A DNA stretch of 56,352 nt from Alphaproteobacteria bacterium (lineage in GTDB: Bacteria; Pseudomonadota; Alphaproteobacteria; Micropepsales; Micropepsaceae), in assembly GCA_017307355.1 (NCBI GenBank), contig JAFKFG010000046.1:1-56352 (forward strand). The letters are read 5' to 3'. Shown one piece after another: positions 25,331 through 34,047 of this stretch (its first letter is position 1; every line of letters starts with the position of its first letter). The position numbers were made by a program, and so were the translations under genes. The notes beneath the pieces are model-generated. The model worked only from the letters and a program-made list of their open reading frames with translations. It was not told where the DNA came from and ran no database searches.

Positions 25331-25795
25331 ATGGCGGAGCTTCAATCTGATGTCGAGGCCGCGATAGCCGAGCTCAAACAGCTAAGCTTGGAAGAGCTCC
25401 GGCTGCGGTGGCGCATGACGTTCGCGAAGACGACGCCAATGAACCTTCCCCGCCACCTGCTTGTCTATATGATCGCGTATCGTCTGCAGGCCGACCTTCA
25501 TGGTGACCTGGGCAAGGATCAAAGACGATACCTCGATACTGTGGGGAAGACCGTTGGCCAGGATCCTGAGGCAGAGATTTCGAATCCCGAGGCCGAGAGG
25601 AAGGGATTCAAGATCGGCACGCTACTGGTGCGCGAACATGAGGGCGTGCAGCATCGAGTGACCGTCACCCCGGAAGGCTTCCTTTGGGGAGGCCGCACCT
25701 ATACCAGCCTCAGCGCCGTGGCCAAGGCCATCACCGGCACCAACTGGAATGGGCGAAGGTTCTTCGGCCTACCCATGGATGGGGGACGGTCATGA
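25331..25795 (+). CDS. DUF2924 protein
   Basis: This 154-residue protein starts 3 bp after DUF3489 ends and overlaps the recombinase start by 4 bp. Typical marks are E-L-R-L-R-W-R near residue 24, the helix R-H-L-L-V-Y-M-I-A-Y-R-L-Q near 41, G-T-L-L-V-R-E-H near 97, and the C-terminal F-L-W-G-G-R-T-Y-T-S-L-S-A-V-A-K-A-I-T-G. The last block looks like a small DNA-binding or RAMA-like module. It is translationally coupled to the recombinase, suggesting a cofactor. Confidence 0.85.
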   Translation: MAELQSDVEAAIAELKQLSLEELRLRWRMTFAKTTPMNLPRHLLVYMIAYRLQADLHGDLGKDQRRYLDTVGKTVGQDPEAEISNPEAERKGFKIGTLLVREHEGVQHRVTVTPEGFLWGGRTYTSLSAVAKAITGTNWNGRRFFGLPMDGGRS

Positions 25796-27420
25796 AGCCG
25801 AGTCCAGCCAAGAAGCTCAGATGTGCGATATACACCCGGGTCTCCACCGACTCCGGGCTGGAACAGGATTTCAACTCGCTAGATGCCCAGCGGGAGGCGT
25901 CCGAGGCCTATATCAAAAGCCAGGCCCATGAGGGCTGGCAGTTGATCCGGACCGCCTATGACGATGGCGGTTTCTCAGGTGGGACACTGGAGCGACCGGC
26001 CCTTCAGCAATTGCTGACCGATGTGCGTGCCGGCCTGATCGACATCATCCTTGTCTATAAGGTCGATCGCCTGACCCGGTCTCTGGCTGACTTTGCCAAG
26101 CTGGTGGAACTGTTCGACCAGTACGGCACCTCTTTCGTATCCGTAACCCAGGCGTTCAATACGACAACAAGTATGGGTCGACTGACCCTGAACGTCCTCC
26201 TCTCCTTTGCCCAGTTCGAGCGCGAGGTCACGGCGGAGCGTATCCGGGACAAAATCGCAGCCTCCAAGAAGAAGGGGATATGGATGGGTGGTGTCGTGCC
26301 ACTCGGCTACCGGGTCGAGAACCGCAAGCTGCTCATTGATCCGGTGGAGGCGGAAACGGTCCGCATGATCTTCCGGCGGTATCTGGAGCTGGGGTCAATG
26401 TTGCCTCTTCTGACCGAACTCCATGACAAGAGGATTGTCACCCGGCCCCGGGTCCTGTCGTCCGGCAAAGCTGTGGGCGGCGTTCCTTTCACAAAAGGAC
26501 CGCTCAGCCACTTGCTCAAAAACCGCACCTATGTGGGCGAGATCAACCACCACGATAAAAGCTATCCCGGCGAGCACGAGGCCTTGTTGTCACAAGACCT
26601 CTTTGATGCCGTTCAGGTCCAGCTGGGCGCCAATGCCCAAGTCTGCCATGTCCAGCGATCCGCAAACCGAACCTTGTTGGTCGGCAAGCTTTTCGACGAC
26701 CGGGGTAACCGGATGTCACCAACCTATTCCACCAAGAAAGGCATTCGATACCGCTATTACATCTGCCGGCTGCTTATCGAAGGGCGGAAGTCCGAGGCCG
26801 GCACCCTTCACCGGATTCCCGCGACGGAGATCGAAGAACGGCTCATCCAAGCCCTCAAAGCTCTAGACGTAGTCCCGCCATCTGCCGAGCCACAGTCAGA
26901 GCAGGACCAGGAGCGCCGCCTCATTGATCTCTGCGTCGCCCGGGTCATCGTGGAGAGGCCACAGATTGTTGTAAAATTGACCGGCGAGATCGCCGCCCGG
27001 CTTGGGAAAATCCAGCTTGAGATTCCCTGGCACCTCAAATCCAAGCGGCCCAAACGGGAAATTCTACTGCCGCATACGGATCCGGCGAAGGACGGACGTC
27101 CCGTCCGCTCGGAGGTTCGCGTCAGCATCGTGAAGGCCGTCGCTCTGGGTCGGCAATGGCTCAACGAACTGGTCTCAGGTCAGATCCTCGATACCGAAGC
27201 GTTGGCCGCGCGTGAGCAGCGGAGCAAGCGGTCGATCCACATGCTGATCTCACTGGCCTTCGTGGCACCCGACATCATAGAGGCGCTGATCGCCGGCCGG
27301 CTGCCCCGGGGCATCGGCATCACCCGCCTGGCCGATTTGCCGCAAAGCTGGGCCAAGCAACGCAGGATGCTTGGGATCTCGAACCGGTCTCAGCGCGGTG
27401 TCGAACCCATCTCCGCCTAA
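25792..27420 (+). CDS. Large serine recombinase
   Basis: This 542-residue site-specific recombinase starts at ATG 25792, overlapping the DUF2924 stop. The N-terminal resolvase domain shows Y-T-R-V-S-T-D-S with the nucleophilic serine at about residue 17, then Q-R-E-A-S-E-A-Y, V-Y-K-V-D-R-L-T-R and A-Q-F-E-R-E-V-T-A-E-R. Next is the recombinase domain (P-L-G-Y-R-V-E, L-L-K-N-R-T-Y-V-G-E-I) and a zinc-ribbon-like section (residues about 300–350), without a classic four-cysteine set. The 3' end contains a 16-bp word also found in the 125-bp repeats. It likely moved this island; the target site is not proven. Confidence 0.9.
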   Translation: MKPSPAKKLRCAIYTRVSTDSGLEQDFNSLDAQREASEAYIKSQAHEGWQLIRTAYDDGGFSGGTLERPALQQLLTDVRAGLIDIILVYKVDRLTRSLADFAKLVELFDQYGTSFVSVTQAFNTTTSMGRLTLNVLLSFAQFEREVTAERIRDKIAASKKKGIWMGGVVPLGYRVENRKLLIDPVEAETVRMIFRRYLELGSMLPLLTELHDKRIVTRPRVLSSGKAVGGVPFTKGPLSHLLKNRTYVGEINHHDKSYPGEHEALLSQDLFDAVQVQLGANAQVCHVQRSANRTLLVGKLFDDRGNRMSPTYSTKKGIRYRYYICRLLIEGRKSEAGTLHRIPATEIEERLIQALKALDVVPPSAEPQSEQDQERRLIDLCVARVIVERPQIVVKLTGEIAARLGKIQLEIPWHLKSKRPKREILLPHTDPAKDGRPVRSEVRVSIVKAVALGRQWLNELVSGQILDTEALAAREQRSKRSIHMLISLAFVAPDIIEALIAGRLPRGIGITRLADLPQSWAKQRRMLGISNRSQRGVEPISA

Positions 27421-28028
27421 TTCCACAGCCAGCGTCAGGAAAAGTTTTCGGTTGGCCTGAGACAATCGGCCGACGAAGCCTGGAATCGTCGATGTGGGAG
27501 AGGACCAGAGACTGCCAGACCTCTGTTATCCGCTGAAATCGGCCCGATAAGAGGCACTTTGTCCGCTTCGCCGCAAAAATCGCGGTTCGAACGAAACGGC
27601 TGGTGGTCTCTGCACGACTCTGAGTAGCTGCCTAGCAGTTATGTGAATTCGAACCGCGTCTCATCAAGTTGACCTGAGACGACACCAACTACCCAGCGCT
27701 CCAGTTCGAAACCGTCTCACCAGGATGACCTGAGACGACGCCAACTACCCAGCGCTCCAGTTCGAAACCGTCTCATCAGGTTGATTGCATCGGACTCGAA
27801 CTAATCTCTTGGAGAGTTCGAACCGGTCTCCGCCAGAGCGTGCTCAAGAATTCAGGAAAACTTTTTGTGAGGGCTGAGACAAACGCCGTTTTCCACCAAT
27901 GATTCCAGACCTTGTCTCTGCAGAGACCGCGCTGATGATGCACCTGCCATGCGCAAGCCGCGGAAACGTCGGCACAATTCGATCTGTGTACGGATTTATA
28001 TTATTCAATAATATCAAGTACTTAACCG
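27421..28028. other. Repeat-rich gene-free region between recombinase and tRNA
   Basis: No gene is seen in about 600 bp. It holds a 56–57-bp tandem array (27648–27816). Two diverged direct repeats flank it at 27435–27470 and 27852–27887, matching at 28 of 36 positions by eye; both begin TCAGGAAAA and contain TGAGACAA. A copy of GAACCGGTCTC lies at 27820–27830. Its place between a recombinase and a tRNA makes it a good candidate for attachment-site DNA. Confidence 0.6.
27648..27816. repeat. 56–57-bp tandem repeat array with internal dyads
   Basis: Units begin TTCGAA(A)CC at 27648, 27705 and 27761. The first two are complete and nearly identical apart from their first bases; the third decays after about 20 bp. 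Each full unit contains GTCTCA and TGAGAC in inverted orientation about 10 bp apart, a dyad suited to binding a dimeric protein. Confidence 0.75.
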
Positions 28029-28105
28029 TGGTGGGCCCGGCAGGACTCGAACCTGCGACCTAACCGTTATGAGCGGTCAGCTCTAACCAACTGAGCTACA
28101 GGCCC
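28029..28105 (-). tRNA. tRNA with CAU anticodon (Ile2-type likely, Met possible)
   Basis: On the minus strand the cloverleaf is complete: acceptor GGGCCTG paired with CGGGCCC, D-arm with AGCTCAGTTGGTTAGAGC, anticodon loop CTCATAA, T-arm GCAGG-TTCGAGT-CCTGC, discriminator A and encoded CCA. The C4–G69 and C5–G68 pairs are features of tRNA-Ile2, whose CAU is modified to lysidine-AU; elongator tRNA-Met shares the anticodon. It marks the change from repeat-rich accessory DNA to core genes. Confidence 0.95.
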
Positions 28106-28202
28106 TCCCCCATCGGGTATAACAGGCGGGACGAAATCATCAATTGTCCTAGTTCCGCCTCGCGGGGTTGGGATCATCCGGCTGATTTGGAAGGAGATTT
28201 TC

Positions 28203-28904
28203 ATGCAATTCCGGTTGTGGATAGTTCCGGCTCTGGCCATGGCCCTTTGCGCGCCCCAACTGGCGGCGGCGCAAACCACGCTTCCGCCCCGCGTCATCAC
28301 CATGAGCGGTCACGGCGAAGCCCGCGCCGTTCCCGACACCGCCATGCTGTCGGCCGGGGTCAGCGCCCAGGCATCGACCGCCGCGGCCGCGCTCGCCGCC
28401 AACACCACCCGCATGCAGGCCGTGCTGGCGGCCCTCAAGAAACAGGGCGTGCCCGACAAGGACATTCAGACCTCGAATTTCTCGATCTCGCCGCAATATG
28501 CCAACGGCAATGGCCAGGCACCCCATGTCACCGGCTATCAGGCCAACAACCAGGTCGAGGTGCGGCTGGAAGATGTGAGCAAGCTGGGCGTCATGCTTGA
28601 TGCGCTGGTGACGGCGGGCGCCAACCAGATGAATGGCGTCAGCTTCTCGATCCGCAACGATACGGCGCTGCTGGCTCAGGCGCGCGCGGCGGCGGTGGCG
28701 GAAGCCCGCGCGAAGGCCGAAACCTTCGCCAAGGCGGCGGGCGTGAGCCTGGGCGCGATCCTGTCCATCGGCGAAACCGGCAATGAAGGACCGCAGCCGA
28801 TGTATGCCGCCGCCCCGATGATGATGCGCGACAAGGCCGTTCCGGTGGCGTTGGGCGAACAGAGCGTCAATGCCGACATCACCATTGTCTGGGAGATCAA
28901 GTGA
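28203..28904 (+). CDS. SIMPL domain (DUF541) periplasmic protein
   Basis: This 233-residue exported protein has a signal peptide ending Q-L-A-A-A-Q. The SIMPL domain covers most of the mature chain: I-T-M-S-G-H-G-E-A-R-A-V-P-D-T-A near residue 31, Q-T-S-N-F-S-I-S-P-Q-Y near 91, and the A-R-A-K-A-E-T-F-A-K-A-A-G-V helix near 170. Family members act in the envelope and have been linked to oxidative stress resistance, with no defined reaction. The stop overlaps the GTG of the peptidase gene, so they form an operon. Confidence 0.88.
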   Translation: MQFRLWIVPALAMALCAPQLAAAQTTLPPRVITMSGHGEARAVPDTAMLSAGVSAQASTAAAALAANTTRMQAVLAALKKQGVPDKDIQTSNFSISPQYANGNGQAPHVTGYQANNQVEVRLEDVSKLGVMLDALVTAGANQMNGVSFSIRNDTALLAQARAAAVAEARAKAETFAKAAGVSLGAILSIGETGNEGPQPMYAAAPMMMRDKAVPVALGEQSVNADITIVWEIK

Positions 28905-30928
28905 ATCCGCTATTGGAAGACTGGACCGCGCCCTTCGGCGCCCCGCCCCTGGACCGGATCGGACCGGAGCATTTCGCTTCGGCCTATGCCCAGGCGCTCG
29001 CCGATCACGATGTGGAAATAGCCCGCATCGCGGGCAATGCCGCGCCGCCCGATTTTTCCAACACCATTGCCCAGCTGGAACGAAGCGGCAAATTGCTGGC
29101 CCGGATCGACGCGGTCTTTAACGCTTTTGCCGGCTCGGCCACCAATGGCGCCCTGCAAGCGGTCGAGCTCGAAATGGCGCCGCGCCTGTCGGCGCATTGG
29201 ACCGCGATCTACCTCAATGCGCCTCTGTTTGCCCGCCTCGATGCGGTCTGGCAGCGGCGGGCGGACCTCGGCCTCGATCCGGAATCGATGAAGGTCCTGG
29301 AACGCATCCATCTGGATTTCGTGCGCGCGGGCGCCCGGCTTTCGCCCGAGGCCCGCGCGCGCATGGACGCGATCAACCAACGCCTGGCCACGCTCTCCAC
29401 CGAATTCTCGCAGAATGTCCTGGCGGACGAGGACTCCTATGTCGAGCCGTTGAGCGAAGCCGAAGTGGCGGGCGCGTCCGCGTCTTTGCGCGAGGCGCTG
29501 GCCGCCACTGCCAAGGAGCGCGGCATCGAAGCGCCTTATGCCGTCACCCTGTCACGCTCCAGCATCGAGCCTTTTCTGCAGTCGGCCGACAGCCGCGACC
29601 TGCGCGAGAAATTGTTCAAGACCTGGATCCGGCGCGGCCGCAATCCGGGCGCGCACGACAATAGTGCCGTGATGGCGGAAATACTTTCACTCCGTGCGGA
29701 AAAGGCGCGGCTGCTGGGCTATGAAACCTATGCCGCCTACAAGCTGGCCGACAGCATGGCGGGCACGCCGGCCCGCGCCCGGGCGCTGCTGGACAAGGTC
29801 TGGGCGCCCGCCCGCAAGCGCGCGCTTGAGGAACGGGACGCGTTGCAGGAATTGGTGGCGGAGGAAGGCGGCAATTTCCCGCTGGCGCCCTGGGACTGGC
29901 GTTACTATGCCGAGAAGCTGCGCCAGCGCCGTTACGATTTCGACGACGATGCGCTCAAGCCGTATCTGACTTTGGACAATATGATCGCGGCCGCTTTCGA
30001 CACCGCCGCGAGACTGTTCGGGCTCGGATTCCGGCCCCGCTCCGATATCCCCGTCTATCACCCCGATGTACGCGTGTGGGAGGTGAGCCGCGACGGCAAA
30101 TCCATCGGCCTTTTCTATGGCGATTATTTCGCCCGCGCCGGCAAGCAAGGCGGCGCCTGGATGTCCTCGCTGCGCGACCAGGAGAGTCTGGGTGGCGAGG
30201 TGCTGCCGCTGATCACCAACAATTGTAATTTCATCAAGGGCGATCCGGCCCTGCTGTCGTTCGACGATGCCCGCACCGTGTTTCACGAATTCGGTCATGC
30301 CTTGCACGGATTGCTGTCGCTGGTGCGCTATCCGCGCCTCTCCGGCACCAATGTGGCGCGCGACTTCGTCGAGTTGCCGTCGCAATTGTTCGAGCATTGG
30401 CTGGAAGAGCCGCAGGTTCTCTCCCGCTTTGCCCGCCATTACCGGACCGGCGAGCCCATGCCGGCCGCGCTGATGGACAAGCTGGTCGCCGCCCGCCATT
30501 TCAACCAGGGCTTCCAGACGGTGGAGTTTTTGGCCTCTGCTTTTACCGACTTGGATTTTCACAGCAAAAGTTTGGAGAATTACGATACTTTGGCGTTAGA
30601 GAGCGCATCCCTGGCGGCAATCGACATGCCGGACAGCATCGCGCCCCGTCATGCGGCCCAGCATTTCGGCCATATTTTCGCGGGCGAAGGCTATAGCGCT
30701 GGCTATTATTCCTATCTCTGGTCCGAGGTCCTGGATGCCGATGGCTTCGAAGCGTTTCGCGAAGCCAAGGATCCTTTCGCCCCCGCACTTGCAAAGAAAC
30801 TACATCAGCATATTTATTCTGCCGGTGGGACGCGGGATTTCACAGAATCCTACCGTAGTTTTCGTGGCCGCGACCCAGAAATAGAGGCCCTGCTTAAAGG
30901 CCGGGGATTGGAGACCAATGATGCGTAA
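28901..30928 (+). CDS. M3 family zinc oligopeptidase (Dcp/OpdA-type)
   Basis: This 675-residue cytosolic peptidase degrades short peptides. The thermolysin-type motif F-H-E-F-G-H-A-L-H lies near residue 462, with the third zinc ligand in the following helix (F-V-E-L-P-S-Q-L-F-E-H-W). Length and the C-terminal segment G-Y-S-A-G-Y-Y-S-Y-L-W-S are typical of the dipeptidyl carboxypeptidase/oligopeptidase A group. The start is GTG, overlapping the SIMPL stop (GTGA). The 3' end overlaps the next gene. Confidence 0.92.
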   Translation: MNPLLEDWTAPFGAPPLDRIGPEHFASAYAQALADHDVEIARIAGNAAPPDFSNTIAQLERSGKLLARIDAVFNAFAGSATNGALQAVELEMAPRLSAHWTAIYLNAPLFARLDAVWQRRADLGLDPESMKVLERIHLDFVRAGARLSPEARARMDAINQRLATLSTEFSQNVLADEDSYVEPLSEAEVAGASASLREALAATAKERGIEAPYAVTLSRSSIEPFLQSADSRDLREKLFKTWIRRGRNPGAHDNSAVMAEILSLRAEKARLLGYETYAAYKLADSMAGTPARARALLDKVWAPARKRALEERDALQELVAEEGGNFPLAPWDWRYYAEKLRQRRYDFDDDALKPYLTLDNMIAAAFDTAARLFGLGFRPRSDIPVYHPDVRVWEVSRDGKSIGLFYGDYFARAGKQGGAWMSSLRDQESLGGEVLPLITNNCNFIKGDPALLSFDDARTVFHEFGHALHGLLSLVRYPRLSGTNVARDFVELPSQLFEHWLEEPQVLSRFARHYRTGEPMPAALMDKLVAARHFNQGFQTVEFLASAFTDLDFHSKSLENYDTLALESASLAAIDMPDSIAPRHAAQHFGHIFAGEGYSAGYYSYLWSEVLDADGFEAFREAKDPFAPALAKKLHQHIYSAGGTRDFTESYRSFRGRDPEIEALLKGRGLETNDA

Positions 30929-31451
30929 ATCAACCGCCATGCTTTTCGCCGCCGGCGCCCTCGCTGGGTTGTCCGGTGTCGCTTCCGCGGCCCCCGCGCC
31001 GAAAATGCCGTTCAACACGATGGCCGAACTGCCGATCGTGGAAAAGCATGTCTATGACGAGGACGCCAATGCCGACAAAGTGGTCGACGATGCGCTGGCC
31101 CGCGCCAAGAAGAACAAGAAGCTTCTGCTGATCGACCTGGGCGGCAATTGGTGCCCCGACTGCATCATCCTCCACAATCTGATGGAAGTGCCGGAGATGA
31201 AGAAATTCGTCGACGCGCATTATGAAGTCGCGCTGGTCGATGTCGGCCGCTTCGACAAGAATGCCCAGATCGGCGCCCGCTACGGCTACAACACCAGGCT
31301 GAAGGGCGTGCCCACCGTCCTGGTGGTCGATCCCAGCACCAACAAGGTGATCAATGGCGACCGCGTCTTCGCGCTCTCCACGGCTCGCAGCCAGACCCCG
31401 CAGGATCTGGCCGACTATCTGGCGCGCTGGACCGATCCCAATCCGCAGTAA
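30921..31451 (+). CDS. Secreted thioredoxin-like protein
   Basis: This 176-residue protein starts at the ATG at 30921, chosen for the spacing to GGAG at 30910; 30918 is one codon upstream. A signal peptide ending V-A-S-A-A is followed by a thioredoxin fold with N-W-C-P-D-C near residue 73 and the cis-proline segment L-K-G-V-P-T-V-L-V-V near 130. W-C-P-D-C is the type seen in periplasmic reductases of the thioredoxin_7 group. The gene overlaps the M3 peptidase end and closes the three-gene operon, followed by a strong terminator. Confidence 0.88.
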   Translation: MRKSTAMLFAAGALAGLSGVASAAPAPKMPFNTMAELPIVEKHVYDEDANADKVVDDALARAKKNKKLLLIDLGGNWCPDCIILHNLMEVPEMKKFVDAHYEVALVDVGRFDKNAQIGARYGYNTRLKGVPTVLVVDPSTNKVINGDRVFALSTARSQTPQDLADYLARWTDPNPQ

Positions 31452-31474
31452 CCGCCTGATTTAAGACAAACGAA

Positions 31475-31504
31475 AAGCCGCGGGCCAAAACCCGCGGCTT
31501 TTTT
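31475..31504. terminator. Rho-independent terminator
   Basis: A perfect 10-bp stem AAGCCGCGGG / CCCGCGGCTT with loop CCAAAA is followed by TTTT, 23 bp after the thioredoxin gene. The A-rich left flank could also serve the converging fasciclin gene. Confidence 0.92.
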
Positions 31505-31516
31505 GTGCCGGCCAGA

Positions 31517-32017
31517 TCAGCGCGCCGCCACCTGCCGTGCCGCCACGCCGGGCTCCAGCATGCGATCGATCACATGCGTCACGCCATTCTTGTCATAGAC
31601 GTCATAGATGGCGATGTCGGCGGTGGCGCCTTTCTCGTCCATCAGGACCACATTGGTGGGGCCGTTCATGCGCGCCACCAGCACCCCGCCTTCGACCGTG
31701 CGCAGCTTGGCCTGGCCGCCGCCTTCGCCGATTGCCTTGAGCAAGGCGCGAGAGTCATATTTTCCCAGCACCACCAGATAGCCCATCATGCGCGCCAGCC
31801 GCGCCTTATTCTCTCCCATCGCCCGGGCGGGAAGAGTGGACAGCGCCATGTTGGTGGGCGCGAAAAGCGTGAACTGGCCATCGCCTTTCAAGGCATCCGC
31901 CAGGCCCGCATCCCGCAACGCCGCCGTCAGCACCGTATGCTCGGGCGAGGCTGCGAGATTTTCCAACAGATTGCGGTTCGGCAGCATCGCCTGTCCGCCG
32001 ATCATGGGGTTCATCAC
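31517..32017 (-). CDS. Fasciclin (FAS1) domain protein, start unclear
   Basis: The 166-residue frame holds a complete FAS1 domain: L-L-E-N-L-A-A-S-P-E-H-T, F-T-L-F-A-P-T-N-M-A-L near residue 47, and G-V-T-H-V-I-D-R-M-L near 147. Such proteins are usually exported. No signal peptide is present from the ATG at 32017. The same frame stays open further upstream, encoding plausible mature sequence (G-Y-S-S-Q-P-K-A-I-V-D-A-D-G-G), but without ATG, GTG or TTG. A neighbouring frame has ATG with M-K-R-T-M-V-A-A. A frameshift in the signal-peptide region, or a sequencing error, is likely. Confidence 0.8.
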   Translation of the reverse strand: MMNPMIGGQAMLPNRNLLENLAASPEHTVLTAALRDAGLADALKGDGQFTLFAPTNMALSTLPARAMGENKARLARMMGYLVVLGKYDSRALLKAIGEGGGQAKLRTVEGGVLVARMNGPTNVVLMDEKGATADIAIYDVYDKNGVTHVIDRMLEPGVAARQVAAR

Positions 32018-32192
32018 CCCGCCATCGGCATCGACTATGGCTTTGGGCTGGGACGAATATCCTTGGTTCGAAACCGCACCCAGGGCGCCGCCACCATTGT
32101 CCGCTTCATGGGAAACCCCATTCCGACCTGTCCAATAAAACGGACAGGAAAGAAGGGCGTTCCGCGCGCCAAAGGATTTTGTGACGGAAAAG

Positions 32193-33998
32193 TCAGCTTT
32201 CCAAGGCTTCGCGCTTCATCTCCAGCGCCAGCCACAGCTCTTCATTGGCGTCGCGCTTGGCCGCCAGGTCCGCCAACTGGGCGGAAAGCATGGTGAATCG
32301 CGCGGCATTGCTGGCGTAAAGCTTGGGGTCGGAAAGTTCTGCCTGCAGGGCCGCGATCTGCTTGTTCTGGGTTTCGATCTGGCCCGGCAAGGTTTTCAGC
32401 GCATGCTGATCGGAAAAAGACAATTTGGCGACGCTTTCGCGCGGCGGCCTGGTGGGCGCGGATTTCTTTTCGTCGCTTTTGGCCGGTTGCTTTGCGGCGG
32501 ATTTCGTGACGCCCTGCCCGCGCTGCGCCACCATATCCGAATAGCCGCCGGCATAGACCGAAAAACGCCCATCGCCCTCTGACATTACGATCATGGTCGC
32601 CACCCGGTCCAGGAAGTCGCGGTCATGGCTCACCACCAGCGCCGTGCCCGGATAATCGCCCACCACTTCCTCCAACAGGTCCAGCGTCTCCAGGTCTAAA
32701 TCGTTGGTAGGCTCGTCCAGCACCAGGAAATTGGACGGAACGGCAAAGAGCCTGGCGAGCAACAGCCGCGCCCGCTCGCCGCCCGACAAAACCTTGACCG
32801 GCGTGCGTGCCTGGGCGGGCGTGAAAAGAAAATCCTGCATGTAGCTCACCACATGGCGCGGCTTGCCGCCGACAAAGACGGTGTCGCTGCCGCCGCCGGT
32901 CAGCGCATCGGCAAGATTGTCTTCGGGATGCAAGGCGGCGCGGTTCTGGTCCAGCTTGGCCATCTCCAGCCCCGTGCCCAGCTTCACATTGCCGGCATCG
33001 GGCTGAAGCTCGCCGGTCAGCAATTTGATCAAAGTGGTCTTGCCCGCGCCATTGGGCCCGACAATGCCGATCCGGTCGCCGCGATGGATGCGCAAATTGA
33101 AATCGCGGATCACTTGCTTGTCGCCGAAACTTTTGGCGATGCCCTTGGCGTCGATCACCTTGGTGCCGGAGGTGCCGCCTTCCAGCGCCTCCATCTTCAC
33201 CGTGCCCATGCTTTTCAATTCTTCGCGGCGGCCCTTGCGCAGGCTGTTCAGCCGCGCCAGCCGACCCTGGTTGCGCTTGCGCCGGGCGCTGCGGCCATGG
33301 GTGAGCCAATCCAGTTCGTTGGCGATCTTGCGGTCGCGCTTGTGCCGCTCGATCTCTTCCTGTTCCAGCACCGTGTCGCGCCAATTCTCGAAGGCGCCGA
33401 AGCCCTGGTCCAGCCGCCTGGTCTGGCCGCGATCCAGCCACACCACGGCGCGGGAGAGATTTTCCAGGAAGCGCCGGTCATGGCTGATCAAGACCAGCGC
33501 CCCGCGCATGGATTTGAGCTCGCTTTCCAGCCATTCGATGGCGGGCAGGTCCAAGTGATTGGTGGGCTCGTCCAACAGAAGAATGTCGGGCCTGGGCGCC
33601 AGCACCCGCGCCAGCGCGGCGCGTCGCGCTTCGCCGCCCGACAGGTTCGATGGCACCTCCTGGCCGGTCAATCCCAGATGGCCCAGCAGATAATAAGCCC
33701 GGTTGGGGTCGTCACCCGGCTGCAGTCCCGCCTCGACATAATCATGGGTGGTGGCATAGCCGGTGAGGTTCGGCTCCTGCGGCAGGTACCGGATGGTGGC
33801 GCCGGGCTGGGCGAAATGCTCGCCACTGTCCGCTTCGATCATCCCCGCCGCGATCTTGAGCAGGGTCGATTTGCCAGAGCCGTTGCGGCCGACCAGGCAC
33901 AGCCGCTCGCCTTCGCCCACGCTGAGTTCCGCGCCGTCCAGCAAAACGGTATTGCCGAAGCGGATATGGATGTCTTTCAAGAAAAGCAGGGGCGCCAT
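32193..33998 (-). CDS. uup: ABC-F ATPase Uup
   Basis: This 601-residue protein has two tandem ATPase domains. Walker A motifs are G-R-N-G-S-G-K-S-T near residue 38 and G-P-N-G-A-G-K-T-T near 320. Signature motifs N-L-S-G-G-E and V-L-S-G-G-E and Walker B L-L-L-D-E-P-T-N and L-V-L-D-E-P-T-N complete the pairs. No membrane segment is present. The C-terminal 90 residues form the charged coiled coil typical of Uup, which acts on ribosomes or branched DNA. The gene stands alone with the downstream end facing the fasciclin gene. Confidence 0.93.
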   Translation of the reverse strand: MAPLLFLKDIHIRFGNTVLLDGAELSVGEGERLCLVGRNGSGKSTLLKIAAGMIEADSGEHFAQPGATIRYLPQEPNLTGYATTHDYVEAGLQPGDDPNRAYYLLGHLGLTGQEVPSNLSGGEARRAALARVLAPRPDILLLDEPTNHLDLPAIEWLESELKSMRGALVLISHDRRFLENLSRAVVWLDRGQTRRLDQGFGAFENWRDTVLEQEEIERHKRDRKIANELDWLTHGRSARRKRNQGRLARLNSLRKGRREELKSMGTVKMEALEGGTSGTKVIDAKGIAKSFGDKQVIRDFNLRIHRGDRIGIVGPNGAGKTTLIKLLTGELQPDAGNVKLGTGLEMAKLDQNRAALHPEDNLADALTGGGSDTVFVGGKPRHVVSYMQDFLFTPAQARTPVKVLSGGERARLLLARLFAVPSNFLVLDEPTNDLDLETLDLLEEVVGDYPGTALVVSHDRDFLDRVATMIVMSEGDGRFSVYAGGYSDMVAQRGQGVTKSAAKQPAKSDEKKSAPTRPPRESVAKLSFSDQHALKTLPGQIETQNKQIAALQAELSDPKLYASNAARFTMLSAQLADLAAKRDANEELWLALEMKREALES

Positions 33999-34047
33999 GG
34001 CGGGCTTGTCTTACGCCCTGGCCCCGCAATCAAGCGTAAAATGCCCC

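Noticed and set aside
27648..27816. CRISPR array
   Set aside because: The repeat units are contiguous 56–57-bp tandems without variable spacers, and no cas genes are present.
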